DNA of 64,000 bases, from contig NZ_JAEINV010000001.1 of assembly GCF_016342705.1 (NCBI RefSeq), forward strand, positions 310,001 through 374,000. Direction: 5' to 3'. Made by a program: the position numbers and the translations under genes. Positions 52,333 to 61,853 of the stretch are shown here, piece after piece. The number at the start of each line of letters is the position of its first letter. Position 1 is the stretch's first letter. The notes under the pieces are model-generated. The model had not been told where the DNA came from, ran no database searches, and saw nothing but the letters and a program-made list of their open reading frames with translations. The DNA comes from Lutibacter sp. (GTDB lineage: Bacteria > Bacteroidota > Bacteroidia > Flavobacteriales > Flavobacteriaceae).

Positions 52333-53763
52333 ATGGATAGTAGTACTGTTAGAATAATACTTTTTATAATACATTCATTATTTTTTATCTATGCATTTTC
52401 AGTAATTGTATCTTATATAGTTTTGGCTATTATTTCTGCTGTTGAATCTAATGAATACATGAAAAAAAATAGTTTTGTTAATTATAACGAAATATTATCT
52501 TCTACAGTTTCACCTTCAATATCAATAATTGCTCCAGCCTATAATGAAAGTTTAAATATAATAGAAAATGTAAGATCTTTATTGTCAAGCCATTATGTTA
52601 ATTATGATGTAATTATTGTAAACGACGGAAGTAAAGACAATAGTTTAGACCTACTTATTAACGCGTACGATTTAGTAAAGGTTAATTATTTAATTAATGA
52701 ACAAATACCTACAAAGCCATTAAGAGCAGGTGTATTTAAATCTAACAATCCAGCATTTGAAAAATTAATTGTAGTAGATAAGGAGAATGGAGGAAAAGCC
52801 GATGCTTTAAATTTTGGTTTAAATATTTCTAGCAGTCAATATTGTGCGTGTATTGATGTTGATTGTTTGCTGTTAGAAGATTCACTGCAAAAAATGATAA
52901 AACCATTTTTAGAAGTTACAGATGTAAAGGTAATTGCTTCCGGTGGAGTTATTAGAATTGCAAATGCCTGTACAATTAAAGAAGGGAAATTGTTAGATGT
53001 TAATTTGCCAAATAAATGGATTGAAATTGCCCAGATTTTAGAATATTTAAGATCATTTTTATTAGGTAGAATGGCTTGGAGTAGATTAAACGGTTTATTA
53101 GTAATTTCAGGAGCCTTTGGAATGTTCGAAAAAAAATCTGCCATTGAAGTTGGTGGTTATGACACCAATACTGTTGGAGAAGACATGGAAATAATTGTGC
53201 GAATGAGAAGGCATATGGAAGAGAAAAAAGTAAAATATAAAGTGGCTTATATTCCAGATCCGTTATGTTGGACAGAAGCTCCAGACAATTATAAAATTTT
53301 AATTTCACAAAGAAATAGATGGACGCGAGGTACCATTGAAACATTACGAAAACACAGAAAAATTGGTTTCAATCCAAAATATAATTTATTAGGAATGTTA
53401 AGTTTTCCTTATTGGTTTTTTTACGAAAGGTTAGCACCAATAATTGAAGTTATTGGAATGATTTATTTTTTAATTTTAGTAGCTTTAAAAAGCGTGAGAT
53501 GGGATTTTGCATTTGCATTTTTTTTATTAGCTTATTTATTTTCAGTTGTATTTACAATTGTTGCCATTTTTTCTGAAGAGTTCACTTTTCATCAATATAA
53601 AAAGAAAGGAACCGGATTTAAATTAATTTTGGTAACGCTGTTAGAACCATTTATTTTACATCCTGTAATTTTATATGCAGCCATTAAAGGAAATTACGAT
53701 TACTATTTTAATAAAAAGAAAAAATGGGGAGAAATGGTACGAAAAGGTATGTCAAAATCTTAA
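52333..53763 (+). CDS. Family 2 processive glycosyltransferase (BcsA/PgaC/YaiP-like)
   Basis: A 476-residue inner-membrane synthase: N-terminal helix at 8-36, cytosolic GT2 domain with IIAPAYNESLNI, VNDGSKDNS near 93-101, the DxD-type CIDVDCLL near 172-179, GEDMEI with the catalytic acidic pair near 278 and QRNRWTRGT near 325, then three C-terminal helices (about 345-455). The Q-x-x-R-W motif marks processive polymerising enzymes (cellulose, hyaluronan, poly-N-acetylglucosamine). The sugar is not predictable. The neighbouring phosphotransferase and outer-membrane barrel suggest a modified, exported polysaccharide. Confidence 0.9.
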   Translation: MDSSTVRIILFIIHSLFFIYAFSVIVSYIVLAIISAVESNEYMKKNSFVNYNEILSSTVSPSISIIAPAYNESLNIIENVRSLLSSHYVNYDVIIVNDGSKDNSLDLLINAYDLVKVNYLINEQIPTKPLRAGVFKSNNPAFEKLIVVDKENGGKADALNFGLNISSSQYCACIDVDCLLLEDSLQKMIKPFLEVTDVKVIASGGVIRIANACTIKEGKLLDVNLPNKWIEIAQILEYLRSFLLGRMAWSRLNGLLVISGAFGMFEKKSAIEVGGYDTNTVGEDMEIIVRMRRHMEEKKVKYKVAYIPDPLCWTEAPDNYKILISQRNRWTRGTIETLRKHRKIGFNPKYNLLGMLSFPYWFFYERLAPIIEVIGMIYFLILVALKSVRWDFAFAFFLLAYLFSVVFTIVAIFSEEFTFHQYKKKGTGFKLILVTLLEPFILHPVILYAAIKGNYDYYFNKKKKWGEMVRKGMSKS

Positions 53764-53778
53764 AAAACAATTATTAGT

Positions 53779-56202
53779 ATGAAATTAAAATTCCAACTTA
53801 AAGAAATTTATAAATACGGCTATTTAATTTTAGCATTTATAGCTACGTTTTGGCTTATCAGTTTTTTTGAAGTGTTTCAGTTAACTTCAAAGAATGTTGG
53901 TATTTCTATTGGTTCATCATTGTTCTTTAAATTATTGAATGATTTTTGGACAGGATTATTTATAAGTGTATTTCTTTTTCCTTTGTATTTTTTAGTGGCC
54001 TATTTTCATAAAAAAGCAGCCGTTATTTTAATTCAAATATTATTTGTAATTATTATAATTGGCCAATTTGCGCTTGTTAATTATAGTTTAACAACCTTAA
54101 TTAATTTAGGAGCCGATTTATTAGGCTATTCTTATAGTGATATTACGACTACAGTTTCATCTTCCGTAGAATTTTCTATTGGTTATTTTGTGCCATATTT
54201 AATTTTTGGTGGAATCTTTTTTGGGTTTATTGTTGCTTTTAAAAAGTTTTTTCCTGAGAAGTCTTTAATAGCAATTTATACAATTACCATTGTATTGTTT
54301 GGAGCAGGAAAATTGGTTTTTTCACAAACTTCAGAAACAGAATATCAAAATAAACTAAATTATTTAGTATTTGATATTTTAAAATTTCAACAAGAAAAAA
54401 GAGAGCTAAATGCAATGGATTTAGATAGTAGAACTGATTTTCCATTTTTATCACCAACATCAAAATCTGAAAATGTTTTAGGGCCACTTTTAAATTTAAA
54501 GGAAGAAAAACCAACTATAGTTTTTATTATTGTTGAAGGATTAGGAGCAGAGTTTGTTGGGGATAATACGTATGGAGGATTTACTCCTTTTTTAGATTCA
54601 TTAATTGATGAATCTTTATATTGGGAAAACTTTGTAAGTACTACCGGAAGAACTTTTGGTGTTCTACCTTCCATCTTAGGTTCCTTACCATTTGCGGAAC
54701 AAGGTTTTTTAGAACAACAAAAATTACCTTCACATTTATCATTAATTAGTGTTTTAAAAGCAAATGGTTATACAACTTCTTTTTATTCTGGTGATAAATC
54801 TAGTTTTGATAGAAAAATTAATTTTTTAGAATTCAATGGTATTGATGAAGTAATTGATGAAGATAAATTTGGCGAAAATTTCACCAAAACCGAAGCAAAC
54901 GAAGGTGGTTTTTCTTGGGGTTATCCAGATGAAGAAATTTTTAGAAAAACAATATCTGTATTAGATTCAAAAGCTGATCCAAGGTTAGATATAATTATGA
55001 CTATCTCTAATCACGAACCTTTTAATTTTCCCAATAAAAACAGCTATATTTCAAAAGTTGATAGTATTATTTCAACCAAAAATATAAATGCGGATTTAAG
55101 CGCCGAAATTAAATCGTATTCAGAGATTTTTGCAAGTTTATTGTATACAGATGCTTCTATAAAAGGATTTATAACAGAATATAAAAAACGACCAGATTTT
55201 GAAAATACCATTTTTATAATTACTGGAGATCATAGGTTAATTCCTATTGTGCAAAAAGATAAATTATGTCGTTTTCATGTGCCGTTTTATATCTATAGTC
55301 CTTTGGTAAAACAACCTAAAAAATTTAAATCTATCTCGTCGCATTTTGATGTAACTCCGAGTGTTTTGTCGCTTTTAATGAATTCCTATAATTTTATAAA
55401 ATTAGAAAATGTTCCTTGGATTAGTAAAGGCTTAGATACGGCGCAACAATTTAGAAATATTCATAAAATACCATTAATGCGGTATAAAGGAAGTATTAAC
55501 GATTATATTTATGAAAATTATTTGTATTCGGATGGTAATTTATTTAAAATAAACGAAAACTTTGGAACAGTTAAAGTTGTTGAACATGACTTGTTAAATA
55601 CTATTTCAGATTCATTAAAAGCATTTAAAAAGTTAAATGCGTATAGTACCTTAAAAAATAAAATTTATCCTGAAGAAAATAATATTTATATAAATCCAGG
55701 AATAGATTTCACTCAGGAAGAATTAAAAATTATAGAAGTATCAACCAAAGGTTTAACATTTGATAAAATATTTTTATTGGCTAGAGAATCGGCTTTTAAT
55801 AAAGATTTTAAAAAGGCGCAATTACTCTGCAATTATATTTTAAATGAATACCCTAACCACGCCGATGCCCGTACTTTAAAAGGAAGGACGTTAGCTTGGG
55901 AAGGAAAATATAAAGAATCTGAGTTAGAGTTGTTGAATGTTATTAAACGAGTACCTTATTATTATGATTGTTACTTGGCGTTAATGGATGTTTATTGGTG
56001 GTCAGATCAAGATGAAAAATCTATTGAAATTGCTCAAAAAGCATTTAAAAATAAAATTGTAAATGGCGATTTGAGCTTTAAATTAGCAAAAGCTTACCAA
56101 AGGTTAGATTATAAAAAGGAATCAAATATATTAATGGATAGTTTGTTAAAGATCTATCCAGAGAATGTTGAATACAAAGAATTTAAGCAAACCCTAAAAT
56201 AA
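53779..56202 (+). CDS. LTA-synthase-like phosphotransferase with C-terminal TPR repeats
   Basis: An 807-residue protein: five transmembrane helices (about 11-33, 55-82, 83-110, 135-155, 160-180), then a periplasmic sulfatase-fold catalytic domain at about 235-565. Metal and nucleophile sites: FIIVEGLGAEF with Glu253, TTGRTFGVLP with likely nucleophile Thr292, SGDKSSFD and ITGDHR with Asp484-His485. The C-terminal 180 residues carry two to three TPR-like helices (CNYILNEYPNHADARTLKGR, AQKAFKNKIVNGDLSFKLAK). LTA-synthase relatives add phosphoglycerol or phosphoethanolamine to glycans. The TPR tail, similar in style to the TPR part of the next protein, is unusual. Confidence 0.88.
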   Translation: MKLKFQLKEIYKYGYLILAFIATFWLISFFEVFQLTSKNVGISIGSSLFFKLLNDFWTGLFISVFLFPLYFLVAYFHKKAAVILIQILFVIIIIGQFALVNYSLTTLINLGADLLGYSYSDITTTVSSSVEFSIGYFVPYLIFGGIFFGFIVAFKKFFPEKSLIAIYTITIVLFGAGKLVFSQTSETEYQNKLNYLVFDILKFQQEKRELNAMDLDSRTDFPFLSPTSKSENVLGPLLNLKEEKPTIVFIIVEGLGAEFVGDNTYGGFTPFLDSLIDESLYWENFVSTTGRTFGVLPSILGSLPFAEQGFLEQQKLPSHLSLISVLKANGYTTSFYSGDKSSFDRKINFLEFNGIDEVIDEDKFGENFTKTEANEGGFSWGYPDEEIFRKTISVLDSKADPRLDIIMTISNHEPFNFPNKNSYISKVDSIISTKNINADLSAEIKSYSEIFASLLYTDASIKGFITEYKKRPDFENTIFIITGDHRLIPIVQKDKLCRFHVPFYIYSPLVKQPKKFKSISSHFDVTPSVLSLLMNSYNFIKLENVPWISKGLDTAQQFRNIHKIPLMRYKGSINDYIYENYLYSDGNLFKINENFGTVKVVEHDLLNTISDSLKAFKKLNAYSTLKNKIYPEENNIYINPGIDFTQEELKIIEVSTKGLTFDKIFLLARESAFNKDFKKAQLLCNYILNEYPNHADARTLKGRTLAWEGKYKESELELLNVIKRVPYYYDCYLALMDVYWWSDQDEKSIEIAQKAFKNKIVNGDLSFKLAKAYQRLDYKKESNILMDSLLKIYPENVEYKEFKQTLK

Positions 56203-56203
56203 A

Positions 56204-57463
56204 ATGAAATCAAAACAACAATTATTTTTGGCATTATGTTTATTAATTAGTGTTTCTATTTTTGCCCAACAAAAAGAATTTAATGGAGATCCAGATGTTA
56301 CTTTTGAAACGGCTAGAAAATTAGCTTTTGACGGCAATAGAAAACAAGCACAAGATTCACTCATAATGTTGCTTAAAAAATATCCGAATTACCATGATAT
56401 TCGTTCATTCTTAGCAAGCACCTATTCTTGGGATGGAAATTATAAATTGGCCAAAAAGGAATTTTTATATGTGCTAGAAAAAGATCCGAAAAATGAAACA
56501 ACTTGGGTGGCGGCTATCAATAATGATTTATGGTCTGAAGCATCTTTTAGCGCTTTAGAAATGGCAAACAAAGGATTGCAATACTTTCCTAGTAGCGAAG
56601 AGATTTTATTGGTTAAAGCAAAAGCGGAAGAAAATTCGCAAAACCCCGAAGATGCGCTAAAAACAGTGCAAGTAATTTTAAGTAAAAACCCCAATAATAA
56701 AGAGGCTATGGAGTACAAAGAAAGCTTAAATCAATCGCTTCGGTTCAATGCCATTGGCGTAAGTTCTTCTATCGATTTGTACTCAGAGGTTTTTGATCCA
56801 ATGCAATTTTATACGTTAAAATATAAACGGTTAACAAAATATGGAAGTATTATTGCAAAAGGAAATTTCAGTAGAAGATTTAGTGATAACGGAGCTCAGT
56901 TTGAAGTGGATTTATACCCAAAAATTGCCAAAGGATTGTATGCGTATTTAAACCTCGGTTTTTCAAATTCTTACTTGTATCCAGATGTTCGTTTTGGAGC
57001 AGAATTACACCAATCATTACCACACAGTTTTGAGGTTTCGCTAGGTATGAGATCATTAAAATATAGTTCCACTACAAATATTTATACAGGATATGTAGGT
57101 TGGTATACAGGGAATAGTTATTGGTCCTTTAGGCCATATGTTACACCTGGAGATTCTGGAGCAAGTACTTCAGGGACTTTAAATTATAGAAAATATAATA
57201 GTGATGCAGATAATTATTTTAGCATTGCTGCCGGAATTGGATTTTCACCAGAATTGTATCGATTTAATTATGAAGGAAATGAAGACCAAATCATTAAATT
57301 AGAATCTCAAAAAATAAATTTTGGCTATTATTTCACCTCAAAAAGCAAACAAAATGCTTGGGGAACGCAGTTAGGAATATCTCATCAAGAAATAAGTTTT
57401 GATCCAGGAAATTTCTTTTGGATTTATTCATTAGGCGTATCATGGGAGTTGAAATTTAAATAA
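56204..57463 (+). CDS. TPR plus YaiO-type outer-membrane beta-barrel protein
   Basis: A 419-residue protein: signal peptide (FLALCLLISVSIFAQQ), TPR-like repeats at about 28-180 (FDGNRKQAQDSLIMLLKKYP, YKLAKKEFLYVLEKDPKN), then a 14-or-more-strand barrel from about 190 with alternating aromatic residues, ending SLGVSWELKF. E. coli YaiO, next to GT2 yaiP, has this barrel, and PgaA has the same TPR-barrel order for exporting poly-N-acetylglucosamine. It is therefore the probable outer-membrane port for the glycan. One base after the LTA-like gene. Confidence 0.9.
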   Translation: MKSKQQLFLALCLLISVSIFAQQKEFNGDPDVTFETARKLAFDGNRKQAQDSLIMLLKKYPNYHDIRSFLASTYSWDGNYKLAKKEFLYVLEKDPKNETTWVAAINNDLWSEASFSALEMANKGLQYFPSSEEILLVKAKAEENSQNPEDALKTVQVILSKNPNNKEAMEYKESLNQSLRFNAIGVSSSIDLYSEVFDPMQFYTLKYKRLTKYGSIIAKGNFSRRFSDNGAQFEVDLYPKIAKGLYAYLNLGFSNSYLYPDVRFGAELHQSLPHSFEVSLGMRSLKYSSTTNIYTGYVGWYTGNSYWSFRPYVTPGDSGASTSGTLNYRKYNSDADNYFSIAAGIGFSPELYRFNYEGNEDQIIKLESQKINFGYYFTSKSKQNAWGTQLGISHQEISFDPGNFFWIYSLGVSWELKFK

Positions 57464-57469
57464 TTTTGT

Positions 57470-57940
57470 ATGAGTGTTGAAATTGAACGAAAATTTTTGG
57501 TAAAAGGGGATTATAAAAAATTTACCACATCAAGCTATAAAATTTCACAAGGATTTTTGTCTTCCGATCCTGAAAGAACTGTTCGCGTTAGAGTAAGAGA
57601 TACAAAAGGATTTATTACAGTAAAAGGTATTTCAAATAATTCAGGTACCACTCGTTTTGAATGGGAAAAAGAAATCTCTTTACCAGATGCTGAAAATTTA
57701 TTAGCCATTTGTGAACCTTCTATTATAACAAAAATTAGGCATATTGTTCCAACAACTAATAATTTGTTTTTTGAGGTTGATGAATTTATGGATAAAAATG
57801 ATGGTTTGGTAATTGCGGAAATAGAATTACCTGATGAAAACTTTATTTTTGAAAAACCCATTTGGTTGGGGAAGGAAGTTACAGGTGAAATAAAATATTT
57901 TAATTCGGTTTTATCTAAGAACCCGTTTAGTAATTGGTAA
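57470..57940 (+). CDS. CYTH-domain protein
   Basis: A 156-residue single-domain protein with the CYTH signature MSVEIERKFLV (ExExK), and further strands with ERTVRVRVRD, GFITVKG, TRFEWEKEI, ITKIRHIV, FEVDEF and AEIELP. These make the triphosphate tunnel that binds nucleotide or inorganic triphosphate with divalent metal. Family enzymes hydrolyse triphosphate, short polyphosphate, or cyclise ATP. It is placed 6 bases after the barrel gene, so may be co-expressed, but may be a passenger. It is the last gene of the tight run. Confidence 0.9.
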   Translation: MSVEIERKFLVKGDYKKFTTSSYKISQGFLSSDPERTVRVRVRDTKGFITVKGISNNSGTTRFEWEKEISLPDAENLLAICEPSIITKIRHIVPTTNNLFFEVDEFMDKNDGLVIAEIELPDENFIFEKPIWLGKEVTGEIKYFNSVLSKNPFSNW

Positions 57941-57977
57941 TTTTTAGTTATATTCGATTTTATTTTTAATACTATTT

Positions 57978-59795
57978 ATGTTAGAATTAGCAGGAATTAT
58001 TATATTAGGTATTGTGGCTCAGTGGTTTGCTTGGAGGTTTAAAATACCTGCAATTTTACCTTTAATTTTAATTGGGTTGCTTGTTGGACCAATATCAACA
58101 CTAATTTCGGTAGACGGTACAAAATGGTTAGAGCCAGTTTGGAATGGAACAGAAGGATTATTCCCTGGTGAGCGCTTATTTAACTTTGTATCACTAGCCA
58201 TTGGAATTATTCTTTTTGAAGGAGGTTTAACTCTAAAAAAAGAAGAAATACTAAATGTAGGCCCCGTAATTTTAAAGTTAATTACACTCGGCTCTGTTAT
58301 CACTTTTTTTGGAGCAGGTATAGCAGCACATTATATTTTTTATTTAAGTTGGGATATTTCATTTCTATTTTCCGCATTAATTATAGTAACAGGGCCAACG
58401 GTTATTGCGCCAATTTTAAGAAATATACCTTTGAAAAAGGATATTTCAACTGTATTAAAATGGGAAAGTATACTTATTGATCCAATTGGAGCCTTAGTGG
58501 CAGTATTGGTTTTTGAGTTTATAAGTGTTGGTACTGGTTATGAATATACTAAAGAAGCTTTAGTAGAATTTGGTAAAATAGTTATTATTGGAATTTCAAT
58601 TGGTTTCACATTTGCCTATGGACTTTTTTATGGAATTAAAAATAATTTAATTCCACATTATTTATTAAATGTTGCAACATTAGCTAGCGTACTTTTTGTT
58701 TTTGTTTTATCCGATTTTTTTGCCCACGAATCTGGATTATTATCAGTAGTAATTATGGGGATGGTTTTAGGGAATAAAAAATCAAAAGAATTAAAAGACA
58801 TACTTTATTTTAAAGAATCTATAAGTGTGTTATTAATTTCAATTTTATTTATTTTACTTTCTGCAAACATTAATATTAGTGATTTATATTTATTGTATAA
58901 CTGGGAATCTTTAATACTTTTTGGAGTTGTTATATTAATTTTAAGACCACTGGGTGTATTTTTAAGTACCATTAATTCTGGTTTAAAGTTTAATGAAAAA
59001 ATATTTATAAGCTGGGTGGGTCCACGTGGAATTGTGGCGGCTGGTATAGCTTCCTTATTCGGACTTAAATTAACAATGCAAGGAGAGCCAGGTGCAGAAT
59101 ACATTACACCACTGGTGTTTATGATAGTTCTAGGAACAGTAGTTTTAAATGCAACAACAGCCAGATTGTTTGCAAAATTATCAGGTGTATTTTTAAAATC
59201 ATCCGATGGTATTTTAATTGCAGGAGCGTCAAGTTTTTCACGTTTAATAGGAACTTATTTAAAAGAAAACGGTAGACGTGTAGTGTTAATTGATAGCAAC
59301 CCAAAAAGTATTGAAAAAGCAAGAGCTTTGGGCTTGGAAGGTATTGAAGGAAATGTGTACTCTGATGATTTAATTGATAATATTGAATTAAATGATGTGG
59401 GTTATTTATTAGCCTTAACTGCAAGCGCATCTGTAAATAGGTTTGTTTTAGAGCGTTTTTCTGATATCTATGGAGAGTGTGGTGCTTTCAGATTAATTTC
59501 AACAGAAGAAATGTTAGCAGGTGAACATAAGCCAGACACCAACCTTTTTACGCATAGTAATGATTATATTAATTTAAGTGAGGTTGTTAGAGATTATCCT
59601 TTTATTAATGAAATTGAAATTAATTCCAAAGAAGAATACAAAAAACTATTGAAAGATATTAATTTTGAAACTCATGCCATTCCTGTATTTGTAAAAGATA
59701 ATAAAGGTGTAATTCATATCATATCTTCATTATTAAATGATGATACTATTGAAAAAGGCAATAAACTAATGTATGTTGGTAAAAAATTAGTATAA
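57978..59795 (+). CDS. Cation:proton antiporter (NhaP/CPA1) with TrkA-N-like domain
   Basis: A 605-residue membrane protein. Residues 1-390 hold 12-13 helices of the CPA1 type, with SLAIGIILFEGGLTL, TGPTVIAPILRNIPL, ESILIDPIGALVAVL and ISWVGPRGIVAAGIASL; the ion-binding Asp is in LIDPIGA. The C-terminal part (about 405-530) is a TrkA-N-like nucleotide-binding regulatory domain (LIAGASSFSRLIGTYLKENG, VVLIDSNPKS), followed by a short TrkA-C-like end. It exchanges Na+ or K+ for H+. It is 37 bases after the CYTH gene and 100 bases before the LpxH-like gene. Confidence 0.93.
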   Translation: MLELAGIIILGIVAQWFAWRFKIPAILPLILIGLLVGPISTLISVDGTKWLEPVWNGTEGLFPGERLFNFVSLAIGIILFEGGLTLKKEEILNVGPVILKLITLGSVITFFGAGIAAHYIFYLSWDISFLFSALIIVTGPTVIAPILRNIPLKKDISTVLKWESILIDPIGALVAVLVFEFISVGTGYEYTKEALVEFGKIVIIGISIGFTFAYGLFYGIKNNLIPHYLLNVATLASVLFVFVLSDFFAHESGLLSVVIMGMVLGNKKSKELKDILYFKESISVLLISILFILLSANINISDLYLLYNWESLILFGVVILILRPLGVFLSTINSGLKFNEKIFISWVGPRGIVAAGIASLFGLKLTMQGEPGAEYITPLVFMIVLGTVVLNATTARLFAKLSGVFLKSSDGILIAGASSFSRLIGTYLKENGRRVVLIDSNPKSIEKARALGLEGIEGNVYSDDLIDNIELNDVGYLLALTASASVNRFVLERFSDIYGECGAFRLISTEEMLAGEHKPDTNLFTHSNDYINLSEVVRDYPFINEIEINSKEEYKKLLKDINFETHAIPVFVKDNKGVIHIISSLLNDDTIEKGNKLMYVGKKLV

Positions 59796-59895
59796 ATTTT
59801 AACCTACATATAATATTCTCTAAACTTTTAAATAACAGATGTTTCTGTAATTGTGCTTATGTAAAATATTCATTTTTTGAATGAAATTTAAGTAG

Positions 59896-60756
59896 GTGAA
59901 TTCCCAAAGCGCGAAAAGAAATATAGACATTGTTGTTATATCTGATATACATTTAGGTACCTACGGTTGCCACGCAAAAGAGTTATTAAGCTATTTAAAA
60001 AGTATTAATCCACAAACGCTTATTCTTAATGGAGATATTATTGATATCTGGCAATTTAGTAAACGCTATTGGCCAAAATCTCACATGAAAGTTATTAAGT
60101 ATATTTTTAAATTAATTTCCGAAGAAAAGGAAGTGTATTACATTCCTGGTAATCATGATGAAATGCTTCGAAAATTTGTGGACTTTAAATTAGGTTCGTT
60201 TTCTATTAAAAATAAAGTTGTTTTAGAGTTGGATGGAAAAAAAGCCTGGTTTTTTCACGGTGATGTTTTTGATGTTACCATGCAACATTCAAAATGGTTA
60301 GCAAAGTTAGGAGCCATAGGCTATGATAGCCTAATATTAATTAATAGAGGTGTAAATTTTATCAGTAACTTTTTTGGAAAAGGAAAAATTTCATTGTCAA
60401 AAAAAATAAAAGATAGTGTAAAATCAGCTGTAAAATTTATCAATAATTTTGAAGAAACTGCCACCAATATAGCCATTGAAAATAAGTTTGATTTTGTGAT
60501 TTGTGGTCATATACATCAACCAATTATTAAAGAAATTGAAAATAATAAGGGTAAAGTTATGTACTTAAATTCTGGTGATTGGATTGAGAATTTAACGGCT
60601 TTAGAATATTATAACAAACAATGGAATTTATATTGTTATAATGATGATGATTTAGAAAAAAATGCAATAGAAACTGAAACGAGTATTGATATAATAGATC
60701 AATCTACAGAAGAAATATTTGGGCAATTATTAGCCGACTTTAATTTTAAAATATAA
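59896..60756 (+). CDS. LpxH-like UDP-2,3-diacylglucosamine diphosphatase
   Basis: A 286-residue calcineurin-like metallophosphoesterase. Metal ligands: VVISDIHLGTYG (about 13-24), NGDIIDIW, YIPGNHDE, FFHGDVFD and CGHIHQP. Family knowledge: LpxH and relatives split UDP-diacylglucosamine in lipid A synthesis; this length (with the insertion at about 140-180) is like the flavobacterial group. The start is GTG at 59896. An ATG lies in frame 15 bases upstream, but the codon directly before the GTG is TAG, so the upstream reading is blocked. The 3' end overlaps the glycosyltransferase gene by one base. Confidence 0.85.
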   Translation: MNSQSAKRNIDIVVISDIHLGTYGCHAKELLSYLKSINPQTLILNGDIIDIWQFSKRYWPKSHMKVIKYIFKLISEEKEVYYIPGNHDEMLRKFVDFKLGSFSIKNKVVLELDGKKAWFFHGDVFDVTMQHSKWLAKLGAIGYDSLILINRGVNFISNFFGKGKISLSKKIKDSVKSAVKFINNFEETATNIAIENKFDFVICGHIHQPIIKEIENNKGKVMYLNSGDWIENLTALEYYNKQWNLYCYNDDDLEKNAIETETSIDIIDQSTEEIFGQLLADFNFKI

Positions 60757-61766
60757 TGAAAATATTATACGCAGTACAAGGTACTGGAAACGGTCATTTA
60801 AGCAGAGCTAAAGAAATTATACCAGCTTTACTAAATAGAGCTCAGGTAGATGTTTTAGTGAGCGGTACTCAGGCTGAAGTTTCTATTTCGCATCCAATTA
60901 AATATGTTTATAAAGGATTAAGTTTTTATTTTGGGAAAAAAGGAGGAATAGATTTTATAAAAACCATAAAAAGAAATTCAATTTTAAGTGTTTTAAAAGA
61001 AGTAAAAAATTGTCCTGTTGAAAATTATGATTTAGTAATTAATGATTTTGAACCAATTACAGCAATGGCTTGCAATTTAAAAGGAGTAAAAAGTATTTCA
61101 TTAAGTCATCAAAGCGCATTGTATACTCCTAATGTTCCAAAACCAACTCATACAGATTTAATTGGAAAATTTATTTTAAAAAAATATGCAAAATGCAGTA
61201 TAAACTATGGTTTCCATTTTAAAAAATACAATGATAACATATATACTCCAATTATAAGAAATGCTATAAGAACATTAAAAAGAATTGAAAAAGACCACTA
61301 CACAGTGTATTTACCATCATATTCTGATAAAAAAATTATTGAAGTGCTTTCTGAAATTAAAGATATAAAGTGGAAGGTTTTTTCAAAAAATGCCAAAAAA
61401 TATTACCAAGTTAAAAATGTATATGTAAGACCAATAGATAGTGATAAATTTGAAAAAAGTTTGGCTTCCTGTAAAGGTATTTTGTGTGGAGCCGGTTTTG
61501 AAACTCCAGCAGAAGCTATTTATTTACAGAAAAAATTAATAGTAATTCCAATGAAAAATCAATATGAACAGCATTTTAATGCTCGTGCATTAGAAGAGCT
61601 GAATGTACCTGTTTTAAACTCTTTAAAAAAGAAAAATATTCCTAAAATTAAAATGTGGATTGAAAGCAATCAAAAAATTGAATTAGATTTTCCTAACGAA
61701 ACCCAACAAATAATTGATCATATTTTATATGATTTTATTGTTGAAGAAGATTTTTTATTTGTCTAA
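60756..61766 (+). CDS. MurG-like glycosyltransferase
   Basis: A 336-residue GT-B-fold protein with the N-terminal glycine-rich block YAVQGTGNGHLSRAKEI and the C-terminal nucleotide-sugar region LCGAGFETPAEAIYLQKKLIVIPMKNQYEQHFNA, with AGFETP in place of the usual GGxxT of MurG. It is of the kind annotated as UDP-glucuronosyl or glycosyltransferase family 28-like. It overlaps the LpxH-like gene by one base, so they probably work on the same lipid or glycolipid. The acceptor is not known. Confidence 0.85.
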   Translation: MKILYAVQGTGNGHLSRAKEIIPALLNRAQVDVLVSGTQAEVSISHPIKYVYKGLSFYFGKKGGIDFIKTIKRNSILSVLKEVKNCPVENYDLVINDFEPITAMACNLKGVKSISLSHQSALYTPNVPKPTHTDLIGKFILKKYAKCSINYGFHFKKYNDNIYTPIIRNAIRTLKRIEKDHYTVYLPSYSDKKIIEVLSEIKDIKWKVFSKNAKKYYQVKNVYVRPIDSDKFEKSLASCKGILCGAGFETPAEAIYLQKKLIVIPMKNQYEQHFNARALEELNVPVLNSLKKKNIPKIKMWIESNQKIELDFPNETQQIIDHILYDFIVEEDFLFV

Positions 61767-61853
61767 AATTTATGCTAATTTTTTTTATTGTAGTGTCATA
61801 ATTTCAAAACTTCGTATTTTTAACTTTTAATTTTAGTTAAAATAACTGAAAAT

